A DNA stretch of 62,391 nt from JAGDXO01 sp964541025 (GTDB lineage Archaea > Thermoplasmatota > Thermoplasmata > Thermoplasmatales > GCA-001856825). Position numbers and translations under genes: made by a program. The DNA lies in contig CAZIOW010000002.1 in assembly GCA_964541025.1 (NCBI GenBank), forward strand, positions 1 to 62,391, given 5' to 3'. Below the pieces are notes generated by a model, which ran no database searches, was not told where the DNA came from, and saw only the letters and a program-made list of their open reading frames with translations. Shown here one piece after another: positions 8,983 through 16,317 of the stretch (the first letter of the stretch is position 1; each line of letters starts with the position of its first letter).

Positions 8983-10359
8983 ATGGTCAGAAAAGAGAAA
9001 GACTCATTAGGCGAAGTTGAAATCCCAGAGGAAAGATACTATGGGCCTGAGACTGCAAGGGCTCTTTCGAATTTCCCATATGATCGATTTATGGATAGGA
9101 GAATAATAGAACATCTGATAGTGATCAAGAGATCCTATGTGAAGGCATTCATGGATGCAGGAAAGCTTGACAGGAAGATAGGTGAACCTGTGATAAAAGC
9201 AGCAGACATACTTCTAAAGGATAGAGATGAGAATGATTTTCCGTTAAAATACATACAGGCGGGCGCTGGCACATCAATGAACATGAATACGAACGAAGTC
9301 ATAGCAAACAAGGCTCTTGAACTAATTGGCAGACCAAAGGGGGCCCATGATATCATCAGTCCCCACACTCATGTGAACGTGGGGCAGTCTAGCAATGATG
9401 TTTTTCCCGCAGCTATGAGACTAACTTTTTATTTTGAATTGAAGAAATTCCTTAAACCTCTTGATGATGTCATAAACCAGCTGAATGAGATTGCATCAAA
9501 ATACAAGAATGATCTCAAAACTGGGAGGACCCATCTTCAGGATGCATCCGCTGTAACATTCGGAGACGAATTCAAAGCGTACGCAGATGAGCTGAAATTT
9601 TTCAGAGAAGAGTCAGAGCACATTCTTTCAAGGCTCAGGCGACTCAATCTTGGTGGAACTGCCGTGGGAACTGGAGCGAATTGCCCAGTAAACATAAGGA
9701 ACAAGGTGTATGAGAATATTAATGAACATTACGGTGAAAAATTCTATCCAGCTGAGAATCTCATGTCTGTGGAACAGTTCACATCTGATTTTAACAGACT
9801 TGCATTCTGGCTTGGCAATCTTGCCTCTTCCATCATAAAGATATCAAGAGATATGAGGCTCATGAATTCAGGACCTGTCGCCGGTTTCAATGAAATGGTA
9901 CTTCCTGCGGTGCAGCCTGGTTCATCAATAATGCCCGGGAAGGTTAATCCAAGCATTCTGGAGGCAGTCACAATGGCTAGTTTCCTGACAAGAGGATATG
10001 CCCAGACAGTCAATGAAGCATCTTTTAACGGAGAGATGGAAATAAATGTATTCACGCCTATAATTTATACGAGCATAATGGGGGCCTTTGACATAATGAC
10101 AGTTTCACTCAATATATTCAAGGATAAGGCACTCAAGGGTCTTATACTAAATACGGAATATGCTAAGGATGTCCTGATAAATTCACCTGGAACAGCATTG
10201 CTTTTGAACCCCGTGATTGGATACGAGAAGGCAGCGGAACTAGTAAAAGAAGCGAAGGAAAAGCACGTACCTTTCCTAAAATTGATCAGGGAAAAGAAAA
10301 TATTGACAGAGGAGCAGATAGAAAAAATATTCAGTCCAGAAAATATGCTGAACAAGTAA
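8983..10359 (+). CDS. Class II fumarase / aspartate ammonia-lyase family enzyme
   Basis: A 458-residue member of the fumarase/aspartase superfamily, full length for the family (about 460). The signature GSSIMPGKVNP is at about residues 312-322. Other active-site regions are GAGTSMNMNTNEVIANKA, HVNVGQSSNDVFPAAMR, TGRTHLQDA and GGTAVGTGAN. They make fumarate from malate or aspartate. Deciding between the two is hard: THLQDA and GGTAVGTG lean to fumarase, while GEMEINVFTPI and the LLLNPVIGYEKAAEL tail recall aspartases. With no other TCA gene in the window I leave it undecided, with fumarate hydratase (fumC) more likely. Confidence 0.85.
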   Translation: MVRKEKDSLGEVEIPEERYYGPETARALSNFPYDRFMDRRIIEHLIVIKRSYVKAFMDAGKLDRKIGEPVIKAADILLKDRDENDFPLKYIQAGAGTSMNMNTNEVIANKALELIGRPKGAHDIISPHTHVNVGQSSNDVFPAAMRLTFYFELKKFLKPLDDVINQLNEIASKYKNDLKTGRTHLQDASAVTFGDEFKAYADELKFFREESEHILSRLRRLNLGGTAVGTGANCPVNIRNKVYENINEHYGEKFYPAENLMSVEQFTSDFNRLAFWLGNLASSIIKISRDMRLMNSGPVAGFNEMVLPAVQPGSSIMPGKVNPSILEAVTMASFLTRGYAQTVNEASFNGEMEINVFTPIIYTSIMGAFDIMTVSLNIFKDKALKGLILNTEYAKDVLINSPGTALLLNPVIGYEKAAELVKEAKEKHVPFLKLIREKKILTEEQIEKIFSPENMLNK

Positions 10360-10418
10360 AACGATCGGGGAAAAAATAATTAACGTCTATAAAATAGGGG
10401 ACGCATCGCGTGAGATAA

Positions 10419-10997
10419 ATGTACTTTATACTTGAGACAGAGGAAACTGTACGGGTTCCCCCCGAAAAATTGGGAAAAGAATATGAGGAGACTGCCAAGT
10501 CTATTGCAACGGAAAAGGTTGAGGGTAAGATAGGAGTTTTGGATAGGCAGCTGGTCAGGGATGTAAATGACAGGAAATATGTAAATTTAATGGTTCTCGA
10601 CTTCAGGCTGAACGGAGAAGGCTATGTAGTTCATGGTGACGGCGGTGTTTATCAGTCAGTCGCAATGAAAATTCTTGCCTATCAGCCAACAATACAGGAA
10701 GTGGTTGAAGGGGAAATAATAGATATAAAGAAATTCGGTGCATTCGTCAAAATAGGCCCAGTTGAAGGTTTGCTTCATGTGAGCCAGGTTATGGACGACA
10801 GAATAGAGGTCGATGAAGAAAACAGGAAGATGATAGGTAAGGAATCAAAAAGGGATTTGAAAATAGGGGACCACGTCAGAACAAGGATAGTTGCTCTTTC
10901 ACTTTCAGACTCAAGTTTATCAGAAAGCAAGATCGGGTTGACAATGAGGCAGAATTTCCTGGGGAAGCTTCAATGGCTTAAGGGTGAAAGCAAATGA
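10419..10997 (+). CDS. rpoE1: DNA-directed RNA polymerase subunit Rpo7 (E')
   Basis: A 192-residue homologue of eukaryotic Rpb7. The N-terminal RNP-like half begins MYFILETEETVRVPPEKLG and contains VMVLDF-like strands; the C-terminal half (from about residue 82) is an S1/OB RNA-binding domain with EGEIIDIKKFGAFVKIGPVEGLLHVSQV. With Rpo4 it forms the polymerase stalk, which binds nascent RNA and helps open the promoter. Its stop overlaps the spt4 start by four bases. It leads a conserved archaeal cluster of transcription and translation genes. Confidence 0.96.
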   Translation: MYFILETEETVRVPPEKLGKEYEETAKSIATEKVEGKIGVLDRQLVRDVNDRKYVNLMVLDFRLNGEGYVVHGDGGVYQSVAMKILAYQPTIQEVVEGEIIDIKKFGAFVKIGPVEGLLHVSQVMDDRIEVDEENRKMIGKESKRDLKIGDHVRTRIVALSLSDSSLSESKIGLTMRQNFLGKLQWLKGESK

Positions 10998-11179
10998 TCA
11001 AGTTAAGGGCTTGCAGGGTATGTAAGAGAGTTACCGAAGAGGTCAAGTGCCCCGTATGCAACGGTGATACAGTACTTGAATGGAAGGGATACATGTTCAT
11101 TCTGCAACCTGAAAAATCATTAGTGGCTAAAAAAGCAGGGATAAAAGAAGCAGGTGAATATGCAATTAAAGTTAGATAA
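10994..11179 (+). CDS. spt4: Transcription elongation factor Spt4 (RNA polymerase subunit E'')
   Basis: A 61-residue zinc-ribbon protein: RACRVCKRV and VKCPVCNGD supply the four Cys ligands at about residues 6-23, followed by the strand WKGYMFILQPEKS that contacts Spt5. With Spt5 it makes the processivity clamp on archaeal RNA polymerase. Length and position directly behind rpo7 match other archaea. The ATG overlaps the rpo7 stop (ATGA), and its own end overlaps the next gene. Confidence 0.95.
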   Translation: MIKLRACRVCKRVTEEVKCPVCNGDTVLEWKGYMFILQPEKSLVAKKAGIKEAGEYAIKVR

Positions 11180-11672
11180 AGATTTAGAGATTCCGGAAAA
11201 TTTCAGGAATGTATTCTCAAGAGAACCAGATGTACTTATAACAAAGGAATCACAGATAGAGTTTTTCCAGGAAAAGATACTGATAACTGTTGGAGACATG
11301 GTCACTAGAACAGCTTTAAAGTTCAATATGATACCAAAACTGTCAATCATAGACATGAAAACAAAGAGAAATGAAATGATGGAGGATGTTCCTGATCGAT
11401 GGGACAGGGTATTAAACGTGAAAAATCCAGCAGGAAAGATAACTGTAGGGCTATGGGAAGCTGTGGAAGACTCAATGAAATTCAAGGGAAAAACATTGAT
11501 AAGAGTAGACGGAGAAGAGGATCTGGCATCTCTTCCGTGTATATATTTTTCTCCGGATGGCGCTATAGTTATATATGGTGTTCCTAATAAGGGAATAGCA
11601 GTATATGAAGTGGGTGAACCATTAAGAAATATAGTGCAAAATGCAATACTGGAAATAAAAGGTGGTAAATAA
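11160..11672 (+). CDS. GTP-dependent dephospho-CoA kinase (DUF359)
   Basis: A 170-residue protein of the DUF359 family, shown in Thermococcus to be the archaeal GTP-dependent dephospho-CoA kinase, the last step of CoA synthesis. Family blocks visible are TVGDMVTRTALKFNMIPKL, IIDMKTKRNEM, NPAGKITVGLWEAV and the acidic VDGEEDLASLPCIYF. A GTG six bases upstream (11154) is also possible; I use ATG 11160 because AGGTGA sits just before it, though closely. It overlaps spt4 by about 20 bases and meets the S24e start at its stop (TAATG), so it is co-translated. Confidence 0.9.
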   Translation: MQLKLDKDLEIPENFRNVFSREPDVLITKESQIEFFQEKILITVGDMVTRTALKFNMIPKLSIIDMKTKRNEMMEDVPDRWDRVLNVKNPAGKITVGLWEAVEDSMKFKGKTLIRVDGEEDLASLPCIYFSPDGAIVIYGVPNKGIAVYEVGEPLRNIVQNAILEIKGGK

Positions 11673-11965
11673 TGAGGATTGAAATAATCAGCAGGAATGA
11701 AAATAAACTACTGAACAGGATGGAAGTGAAATACATAGTTAATCATGTGAAAGAAAAGACTCCCACACGGGAAGATATGAGGGCACAATTGTCAGCCAAT
11801 CTACAGGTTCCAAAGGAATTGATAATAATAGACCATGCCAATACGAAATTCGGTAAATCTGTTACTGAGGGTTACGCCAAGATATACAAAACAAAAGAAG
11901 CTGCAATCAAACTGGAACCAGATTATCTGCTATACAGGAATGGCCTGAAAGAAAAGAAGGAGTGA
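11672..11965 (+). CDS. rps24e: 30S ribosomal protein S24e
   Basis: A 97-residue protein with the S24e signature: an N-terminal EIISRNENKLLNRMEV strand pair, TPTREDMRAQLSANL and the C-terminal FGKSVTEGYAKIYKTKE. It binds 16S rRNA in the small subunit. The ATG shares its A with the upstream stop, and S27ae begins five bases after its stop, the standard archaeal pair. Confidence 0.96.
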   Translation: MRIEIISRNENKLLNRMEVKYIVNHVKEKTPTREDMRAQLSANLQVPKELIIIDHANTKFGKSVTEGYAKIYKTKEAAIKLEPDYLLYRNGLKEKKE

Positions 11966-11970
11966 AATAA

Positions 11971-12123
11971 ATGGAAAAGAGGGAGATATACGCAGTTGAA
12001 AATGGAAAGGTTGTAAGAAAAAGAAGGTTCTGCCCCAAATGCGGACCAGGAGTTTTTCTTGCAGAGCACGAAGACAGACTCACCTGCGGAAGATGTGGTT
12101 ATTCAGAGACAAGGAAAAAGTAA
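11971..12123 (+). CDS. rps27ae: 30S ribosomal protein S27ae
   Basis: A 50-residue basic zinc-ribbon protein too short for a usual ORF cutoff. It begins MEKREIYAVENGKVVRKRR and holds the two Cys pairs CPKCG and CGRCG about 18 residues apart, ending SETRKK. This is the archaeal homologue of the C-terminal part of eukaryotic S27a. It directly follows S24e; in many archaea the KEOPS gene kae1 comes next, but here PCNA does. Confidence 0.95.
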   Translation: MEKREIYAVENGKVVRKRRFCPKCGPGVFLAEHEDRLTCGRCGYSETRKK

Positions 12124-12130
12124 AGGAAAA

Positions 12131-12140
12131 CCTTAAAAAG
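12131..12140 (+). promoter_or_regulatory. TATA-like box for PCNA
   Basis: CCTTAAAAAG is centred about 30 bases before the ATG at 12167. It supports that ATG over the in-frame TTG at 12158, which would fall at or before the predicted transcription start. Confidence 0.35.
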
Positions 12141-12166
12141 CTGAAATTTTTAGGTTTTTGATAAAA

Positions 12167-12907
12167 ATGCTGCAGATGAAAGTTGACGCTAAAACTATCA
12201 GGGAGTTTTCGAATATAATAATTACGCTTGTTCCTGAAGCTAGGGTAGATTTCAAGCCTGAAGGGTTGTACTCAAAAGTTATGGATCCAGCCCATGTTGC
12301 CATGATAGCGCTTGAAATCAACAAAGAGGCATTCCAGGAATATTCATTAGAGGGAGAAGAGAGCCTCGGGATGGATATAGACAAAATGAGAAACGTTTTA
12401 AAACTCTCAAGCCCTAATGATATTATAGACATAAAATTTGACGGGAAGAAGATATCATTCAAACTTGGAAATCTCAATGTGAGCACACCCCTGATAGATC
12501 CTTCATCCCTCACAACTCCTAAAATACCAACGATAGAGCTACCAAATAAAATAGTCACTGATATTTCATATCTTTCCACGGGAATAAAGGCTGCAGAGGG
12601 AATAGCTGAAGTGGTAACATTCAATCTGAAGGCAGATGAATTGAAAATTTATTCTAAAGGCGAGACAGATTCCGAAACCACTGAATTGACTATCCCTAAA
12701 TCGATGGCAAAAGAGTTCATCTATACATCTGATGCAAGAAGTTCATTTGCGCTCGATTACCTATCTAAGTTCATTAGATCACTCGAATCATCGCAGGAGA
12801 TTTTGATTTCCGTGGGAAATGATTTCCCATTAAGGATGGAGGCCAATATCCTGAATGGCAAGGGCAAGGTCACTTTCCTGCTGGCACCGAGGATAGAGAG
12901 CATCTGA
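12167..12907 (+). CDS. pcn: DNA polymerase sliding clamp PCNA
   Basis: A 246-residue clamp subunit, normal length. It shows the two-domain PCNA layout: KVDAKTIREFSNIIITLVPEA with the domain 1 start, GLYSKVMDPAHVAMIALEI, and the interdomain connecting loop near LIDPSSLTTPKIPTIELP. The C-terminal domain includes GNDFPLRME (the usual partner-binding strand is DFPMK-like) and VTFLLAPRIES. It tethers polymerases, Fen1, ligase and RNase HII to DNA as a homotrimer. I prefer ATG 12167; ATG 12176 is an alternative. The last 38 bases overlap the end of the convergent GT2 gene. Confidence 0.95.
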   Translation: MLQMKVDAKTIREFSNIIITLVPEARVDFKPEGLYSKVMDPAHVAMIALEINKEAFQEYSLEGEESLGMDIDKMRNVLKLSSPNDIIDIKFDGKKISFKLGNLNVSTPLIDPSSLTTPKIPTIELPNKIVTDISYLSTGIKAAEGIAEVVTFNLKADELKIYSKGETDSETTELTIPKSMAKEFIYTSDARSSFALDYLSKFIRSLESSQEILISVGNDFPLRMEANILNGKGKVTFLLAPRIESI

Positions 12908-13580
12908 AGTGTTTAGTCCTAATTTTTCCTTTTATCCTTAATTTAAGAAGGAATAAAAGGTTCCTGATACCATCCTTCCAGGGCTTCAGTTTCTTTTCCC
13001 CCCATCTTGATGCATAGCTAATTGATACATCTATGTAACAGAACTCAGATGCTGCTCTAATTTTAATCTCCTCTGAAAACTCCATACCAGTTCCCATAGG
13101 CATTATTCTATCGACTATATTTTTTCTGAAGACCCACATGCCAGACTGGCTATCTTTTATATCAACAAAGAAAAGTAATCTTGTGAAAATGTTAAGTATC
13201 GTATTTCCTATCCTGTGCATTGGGACCATTGCTTCCCTAGAAGCATTTCTTAACCTCTCGCCATTGACAAAATCATAACCTTTTTCAAGATACTGTAGCA
13301 ACTTTGGGACTTCCTCAGGAGGATAAGTTCCATCTGCATCGAGTGTTACTATAATATCTCCATTAACAGAGGAAAAACCTTTCTTATAAGCTCTCCCATA
13401 TCCTCTTGCACTTTCATTTACAACTCTTGCCCCCAATGAGGAAGCTATTTCAACTGTTCTGTCAGTAGAATCAGAATCCACAACTATTATTTCTCCATCC
13501 TTATCAACTTCTCTGATCCTTTTTATGACTATCCCAATGCTATCCTCTTCATTCAAAGCTGGGATTACATAAGAAATCAA
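12870..13580 (-). CDS. Glycosyltransferase family 2, dolichyl-phosphate mannose/glucose synthase-like
   Basis: A 236-residue GT2 enzyme with ISYVIPALNEEDSIGIVI at the N-terminus, IIVVDSDSTDRTVEIA, the metal-binding VTLDADGTYPPEEV near residue 80, and DSQSGMWVFRKNIV with GMEFSEEI, as in polyprenyl-phosphate sugar synthases. It lacks transmembrane helices. It probably makes dolichyl-phosphate sugars for N-glycosylation. Its ATG overlaps the upstream GT2 stop by four bases, so both are one operon. The last 13 codons or so lie antisense to the PCNA end, which may mean a shifted stop. Confidence 0.85.
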   Translation of the reverse strand: MISYVIPALNEEDSIGIVIKRIREVDKDGEIIVVDSDSTDRTVEIASSLGARVVNESARGYGRAYKKGFSSVNGDIIVTLDADGTYPPEEVPKLLQYLEKGYDFVNGERLRNASREAMVPMHRIGNTILNIFTRLLFFVDIKDSQSGMWVFRKNIVDRIMPMGTGMEFSEEIKIRAASEFCYIDVSISYASRWGEKKLKPWKDGIRNLLFLLKLRIKGKIRTKHFRCSLSSVPAGK

Positions 13581-14326
13581 TCAAATCCCCCCAATAAATA
13601 TCCCATCATACCAAAGAACAGCCTGTAGGATTCCAAGAAGGGATGTCTCTTTAGATTTGTTAAATTAAACTTACTACCCAGCCCATACTTCTTCTTAAGT
13701 ATTTTTCTCCCAATTCCATCATAATAACTCTGTTTGATAAGTGAAAGATAATTCTCCCTTGGATAATGATATATGATAATGTCTTCAGCATAATTTATCT
13801 TAAAACCAGCATTGATTGCCCTTATATTGAGATCCACGTCTTCTGCAGTATGAAATCTTATATCAAAATAACCTATTCTATCAATAACTTCCCTTGAGTA
13901 AATCAAATTGTTGCTTGGGTAAGTGACATCCTGTCCTTTCAGGTAAATTGGAACTCTGCCAAGATCTGCCCATCTCCTGTCACTCTTCTGAATTATCCTT
14001 CCAGCGATTATGTCATCCTTTTCGTGGGATATTATTCTCTCTATCCAGTCTTCCGGAACTTCGCTGTCGGAATCTAGAAAGGCAAGTTTCTTACCATTTG
14101 ACAGTTCTATGCATCTGTTTCTTCCAACCGCCCTATTCCCTTTCAGTCTGTCCATTATCATGTTAAGATTATCCCTCTCTTCCTTCAACATTTCATATGT
14201 TCCATCATCTGAAAATGCATCCACAACAACAACCTCGAAACCACCTCTAACCTTTTTAAGACTATCAATTAATCTCCTCATGTTTATTTTATCATTTTTT
14301 ACTGTTATGAGGATTGAAATCTCCAT
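13577..14326 (-). CDS. Glycosyltransferase family 2
   Basis: A 249-residue GT2 protein: SILITVKNDKINMRRLIDSL, VVVDAFSDDGTYE, AFLDSDSEVPEDW as the DxD region near residue 90, and FHTAEDVDLNIRAINAGF as the ED catalytic motif. A basic Tyr-rich segment follows, and a short hydrophobic C-terminus (FFGMMGYLLGG) may touch the membrane. Its organisation resembles the GT2 at 2276-3061, so the two may be paralogues. First gene of the two-gene minus-strand unit with the polyprenyl-phosphate-sugar-synthase-like gene. Confidence 0.85.
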   Translation of the reverse strand: MEISILITVKNDKINMRRLIDSLKKVRGGFEVVVVDAFSDDGTYEMLKEERDNLNMIMDRLKGNRAVGRNRCIELSNGKKLAFLDSDSEVPEDWIERIISHEKDDIIAGRIIQKSDRRWADLGRVPIYLKGQDVTYPSNNLIYSREVIDRIGYFDIRFHTAEDVDLNIRAINAGFKINYAEDIIIYHYPRENYLSLIKQSYYDGIGRKILKKKYGLGSKFNLTNLKRHPFLESYRLFFGMMGYLLGGFD

Positions 14327-14358
14327 TAGACGGTAATGTTGACCTTAAATTAAAATTT

Positions 14359-14367
14359 GCTTATAAA
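14359..14367 (+). promoter_or_regulatory. TATA box that decides the start of the next gene
   Basis: GCTTATAAA overlaps an in-frame ATG at 14367. With transcription starting about 25 bases downstream, that ATG cannot be on the mRNA, while the ATG at 14385 would be leaderless. Confidence 0.5.
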
Positions 14368-14384
14368 TGGGAGAATTGGAAATA

Positions 14385-15272
14385 ATGATAAATTTACGAT
14401 TTTATTACAGTTATATGGTAACTATGTTAGATGATGAATATGTCCTCCAGATGGATGATAACCCCCCGTTCAGCTGGCTTTCAAAATCCCACGAGAGAAT
14501 TATGAGTTGTTCTTTCAATTTGAAAGAAAGAACCATTGTACATGCTAAAGGAAATGCGCTTACCTATTCAATAATAGCGAAATCCATTTCTGAAAGAAAT
14601 ATGGAAATAGATGAATCCTTTGAAAGAATGGAGGAGGGATTTCACATCGTCATAAGTACAGGAGGCGATGAACAGAATTCAATTAATTTCATTAAAGAAA
14701 TAAAGGGAAAATGTTCAGTTATATCAAGTGGAGGGCAGATAAAGAAAATTGCCCGGGAAAAGGGATTTGAATTTATTTCGCTTCCAAAGGGAATGCCTTC
14801 CAGATTTATATTTCCAGAAATAGTAGGTTGCATTTCCGGAAGGACCAATATTGAAAATATCGAATATTTAAGGGATAGAATATTGAATCTATCTCCATCA
14901 TCCCTTACAGAGGGAAACATTGCTAAATATACGGCAATAGAACTTGATAGAAGAAAACCCATCATCGTTTATGATGCAAAATTATACGCATTTGCAAGGA
15001 AATTATTTGAGGATATGCTTCAGAACAGCGGAATAATATCTCCAATGATGAGCACTGACCAGAAAGATATGATAGATAGTCTCAGTGACGATTACGCCGT
15101 CATAGAAATTTCAAGACCAAAAAAACAGAGTGTCAAAGGATCACAGTTGATTGAAATTGGCAGTAAAATGGACGACGTAATTTATTCATTAACTCTAATG
15201 TCATATATTTCTTTATATTCATCGTTGCTGAATGGAAAAGATTTTTTTCTTTTCGACAGGTTAAAAGAATGA
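14385..15272 (+). CDS. SIS-domain protein related to bifunctional phosphoglucose/phosphomannose isomerase, diverged
   Basis: A 295-residue protein (start set by the TATA box just upstream). Its plan matches archaeal PGI/PMI: a sugar-isomerase Rossmann domain with VISTGGDEQNS where the phosphate-binding SGNTxET loop should be, SSGGQIKKIAREKGFEFISLPKGMPSR matching the SSGG...PRxxxP block, and a second SIS half. However, the later catalytic region that usually holds NEN.K and HNE-type residues reads LFEDMLQNSGIISPMMSTDQ, lacking the expected His and Glu. It may bind a phosphosugar without isomerising it, or use a changed mechanism. It sits between glycosyltransferases and a roadblock-like gene. 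Confidence 0.65.
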   Translation: MINLRFYYSYMVTMLDDEYVLQMDDNPPFSWLSKSHERIMSCSFNLKERTIVHAKGNALTYSIIAKSISERNMEIDESFERMEEGFHIVISTGGDEQNSINFIKEIKGKCSVISSGGQIKKIAREKGFEFISLPKGMPSRFIFPEIVGCISGRTNIENIEYLRDRILNLSPSSLTEGNIAKYTAIELDRRKPIIVYDAKLYAFARKLFEDMLQNSGIISPMMSTDQKDMIDSLSDDYAVIEISRPKKQSVKGSQLIEIGSKMDDVIYSLTLMSYISLYSSLLNGKDFFLFDRLKE

Positions 15273-15296
15273 AAAAAATCTAAATGATCATACAAA

Positions 15297-15309
15297 TTTT
15301 TATATTTAT
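15297..15309 (+). promoter_or_regulatory. TATA-like box for the roadblock-like gene
   Basis: TTTTTATATTTAT lies about 25-30 bases before the ATG at 15331. Confidence 0.4.
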
Positions 15310-15330
15310 GAATATTATTCCTAATAAGTA

Positions 15331-15684
15331 ATGAGAGAGGAAGTATTGACCACTCTAGTTAACGATTTCATGAGGAAGCCTTATGTTGAAATGGCAATGC
15401 TCGTCACGAGAGTGGGAATACCGATGGCAGGAAAACCTCCATCAAATGTTCCTATTGAGGTTTTTACAACCATGACAGGCGTTACCTATGGTGGTGCAGA
15501 AGAAATGGTTGGGCCACCGAAGGAGAGATTGAAAGATGTAAGGCTAAATCTTGAGGGGAATAGAAAAATAATTTTAAGGGGAATTTCAAATCTCTATATA
15601 CTTGTGATAATGATAAAGGAATACAATGACGAAATTGAAAAGGAAATAGCAAATTTTTCTGAAACAGTTTCCAGATCCGTTTGA
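15331..15684 (+). CDS. Roadblock/LC7-like small protein
   Basis: A 117-residue protein. The order of elements resembles the roadblock/longin-like fold: a strand AMLVTRVGIPMAG, a helix around PIEVFTTMTGVTYGGAEEMVG, strands DVRLNLEGNRKIILRGI and the strand YILVIMIKE, then a C-terminal helix. Roadblock proteins pair with small GTPases and bacterial-type MglA switches. No GTPase adjoins it, though a GPN GTPase is 4 kb away on the other strand. Assignment is by pattern only and could be wrong; otherwise it is a conserved-looking hypothetical. It converges on the PHP gene with three bases between. Confidence 0.45.
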   Translation: MREEVLTTLVNDFMRKPYVEMAMLVTRVGIPMAGKPPSNVPIEVFTTMTGVTYGGAEEMVGPPKERLKDVRLNLEGNRKIILRGISNLYILVIMIKEYNDEIEKEIANFSETVSRSV

Positions 15685-15687
15685 TTT

Positions 15688-16317
15688 TTATATCCTTTTG
15701 AAGCCCCTTCCGGCATATTCACTGATGAATTTCCAGTAGAGGGAGAGTTGGTCCCTGAATGATAGATCATTTCCCATAACCTTAGTTCTGCCTGTCAATA
15801 TCCCCTTTCTGATGTCCTCAAGATCATCTCCCTCTATTTCCATCCTCACCCTTCCAACCTCATAGTAGAAATGTGCATCACTTCCAGCAGTCTCCGGTCT
15901 TCCAAGTTTCTTTGCCATTTCTTCAGTTTTTCTGTTGCAGGACCTACTGCATCTTCCGCTTTTTGTCTCTATTGCCTCGTATATGTTGATAAATTTCTTT
16001 TTCAGACCGTTTACATTTCTCAATGGATGTGCAGCAATTGCTATTCCTCCAGCATCGTGTATTCTTTCAACTGTCTCTTCCTGACTCAAACCTTTTGGAA
16101 TTTCATTATCTATGAAAATTGCAAGAATATGACCATCAATTGAGGAGACCTCTTCTGCGGGAATTGTCCTTATATTCAGTTTATGTATTCTGAAATAGTT
16201 GTGATCAGATATTGCAATGAAATCTAATCCATTCTTTATAGCATACTTCCCTATTAAGTCGGGTTCTGAGTTACTGTCTGGCGAATACTTGCTGTGTATA
16301 TGGATGTCGCCTATCAT
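15688..16317 (-). CDS. PHP-domain metal-dependent phosphoesterase
   Basis: A 209-residue PHP protein. Metal-ligand motifs are GDIHIHSKYSPDS (HxH) at the N-terminus, FIAISDHNYF with Asp-His, PAEEVSSIDGHILAIF, AIAAHPLRN and GSDAHFYYEVG. The fold hydrolyses phosphoesters; in small archaeal members the substrate (for example histidinol phosphate or nucleotides) is not predictable. ATG overlaps the metG stop by four bases, so it is the last gene of the long minus-strand array. Confidence 0.88.
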   Translation of the reverse strand: MIGDIHIHSKYSPDSNSEPDLIGKYAIKNGLDFIAISDHNYFRIHKLNIRTIPAEEVSSIDGHILAIFIDNEIPKGLSQEETVERIHDAGGIAIAAHPLRNVNGLKKKFINIYEAIETKSGRCSRSCNRKTEEMAKKLGRPETAGSDAHFYYEVGRVRMEIEGDDLEDIRKGILTGRTKVMGNDLSFRDQLSLYWKFISEYAGRGFKRI

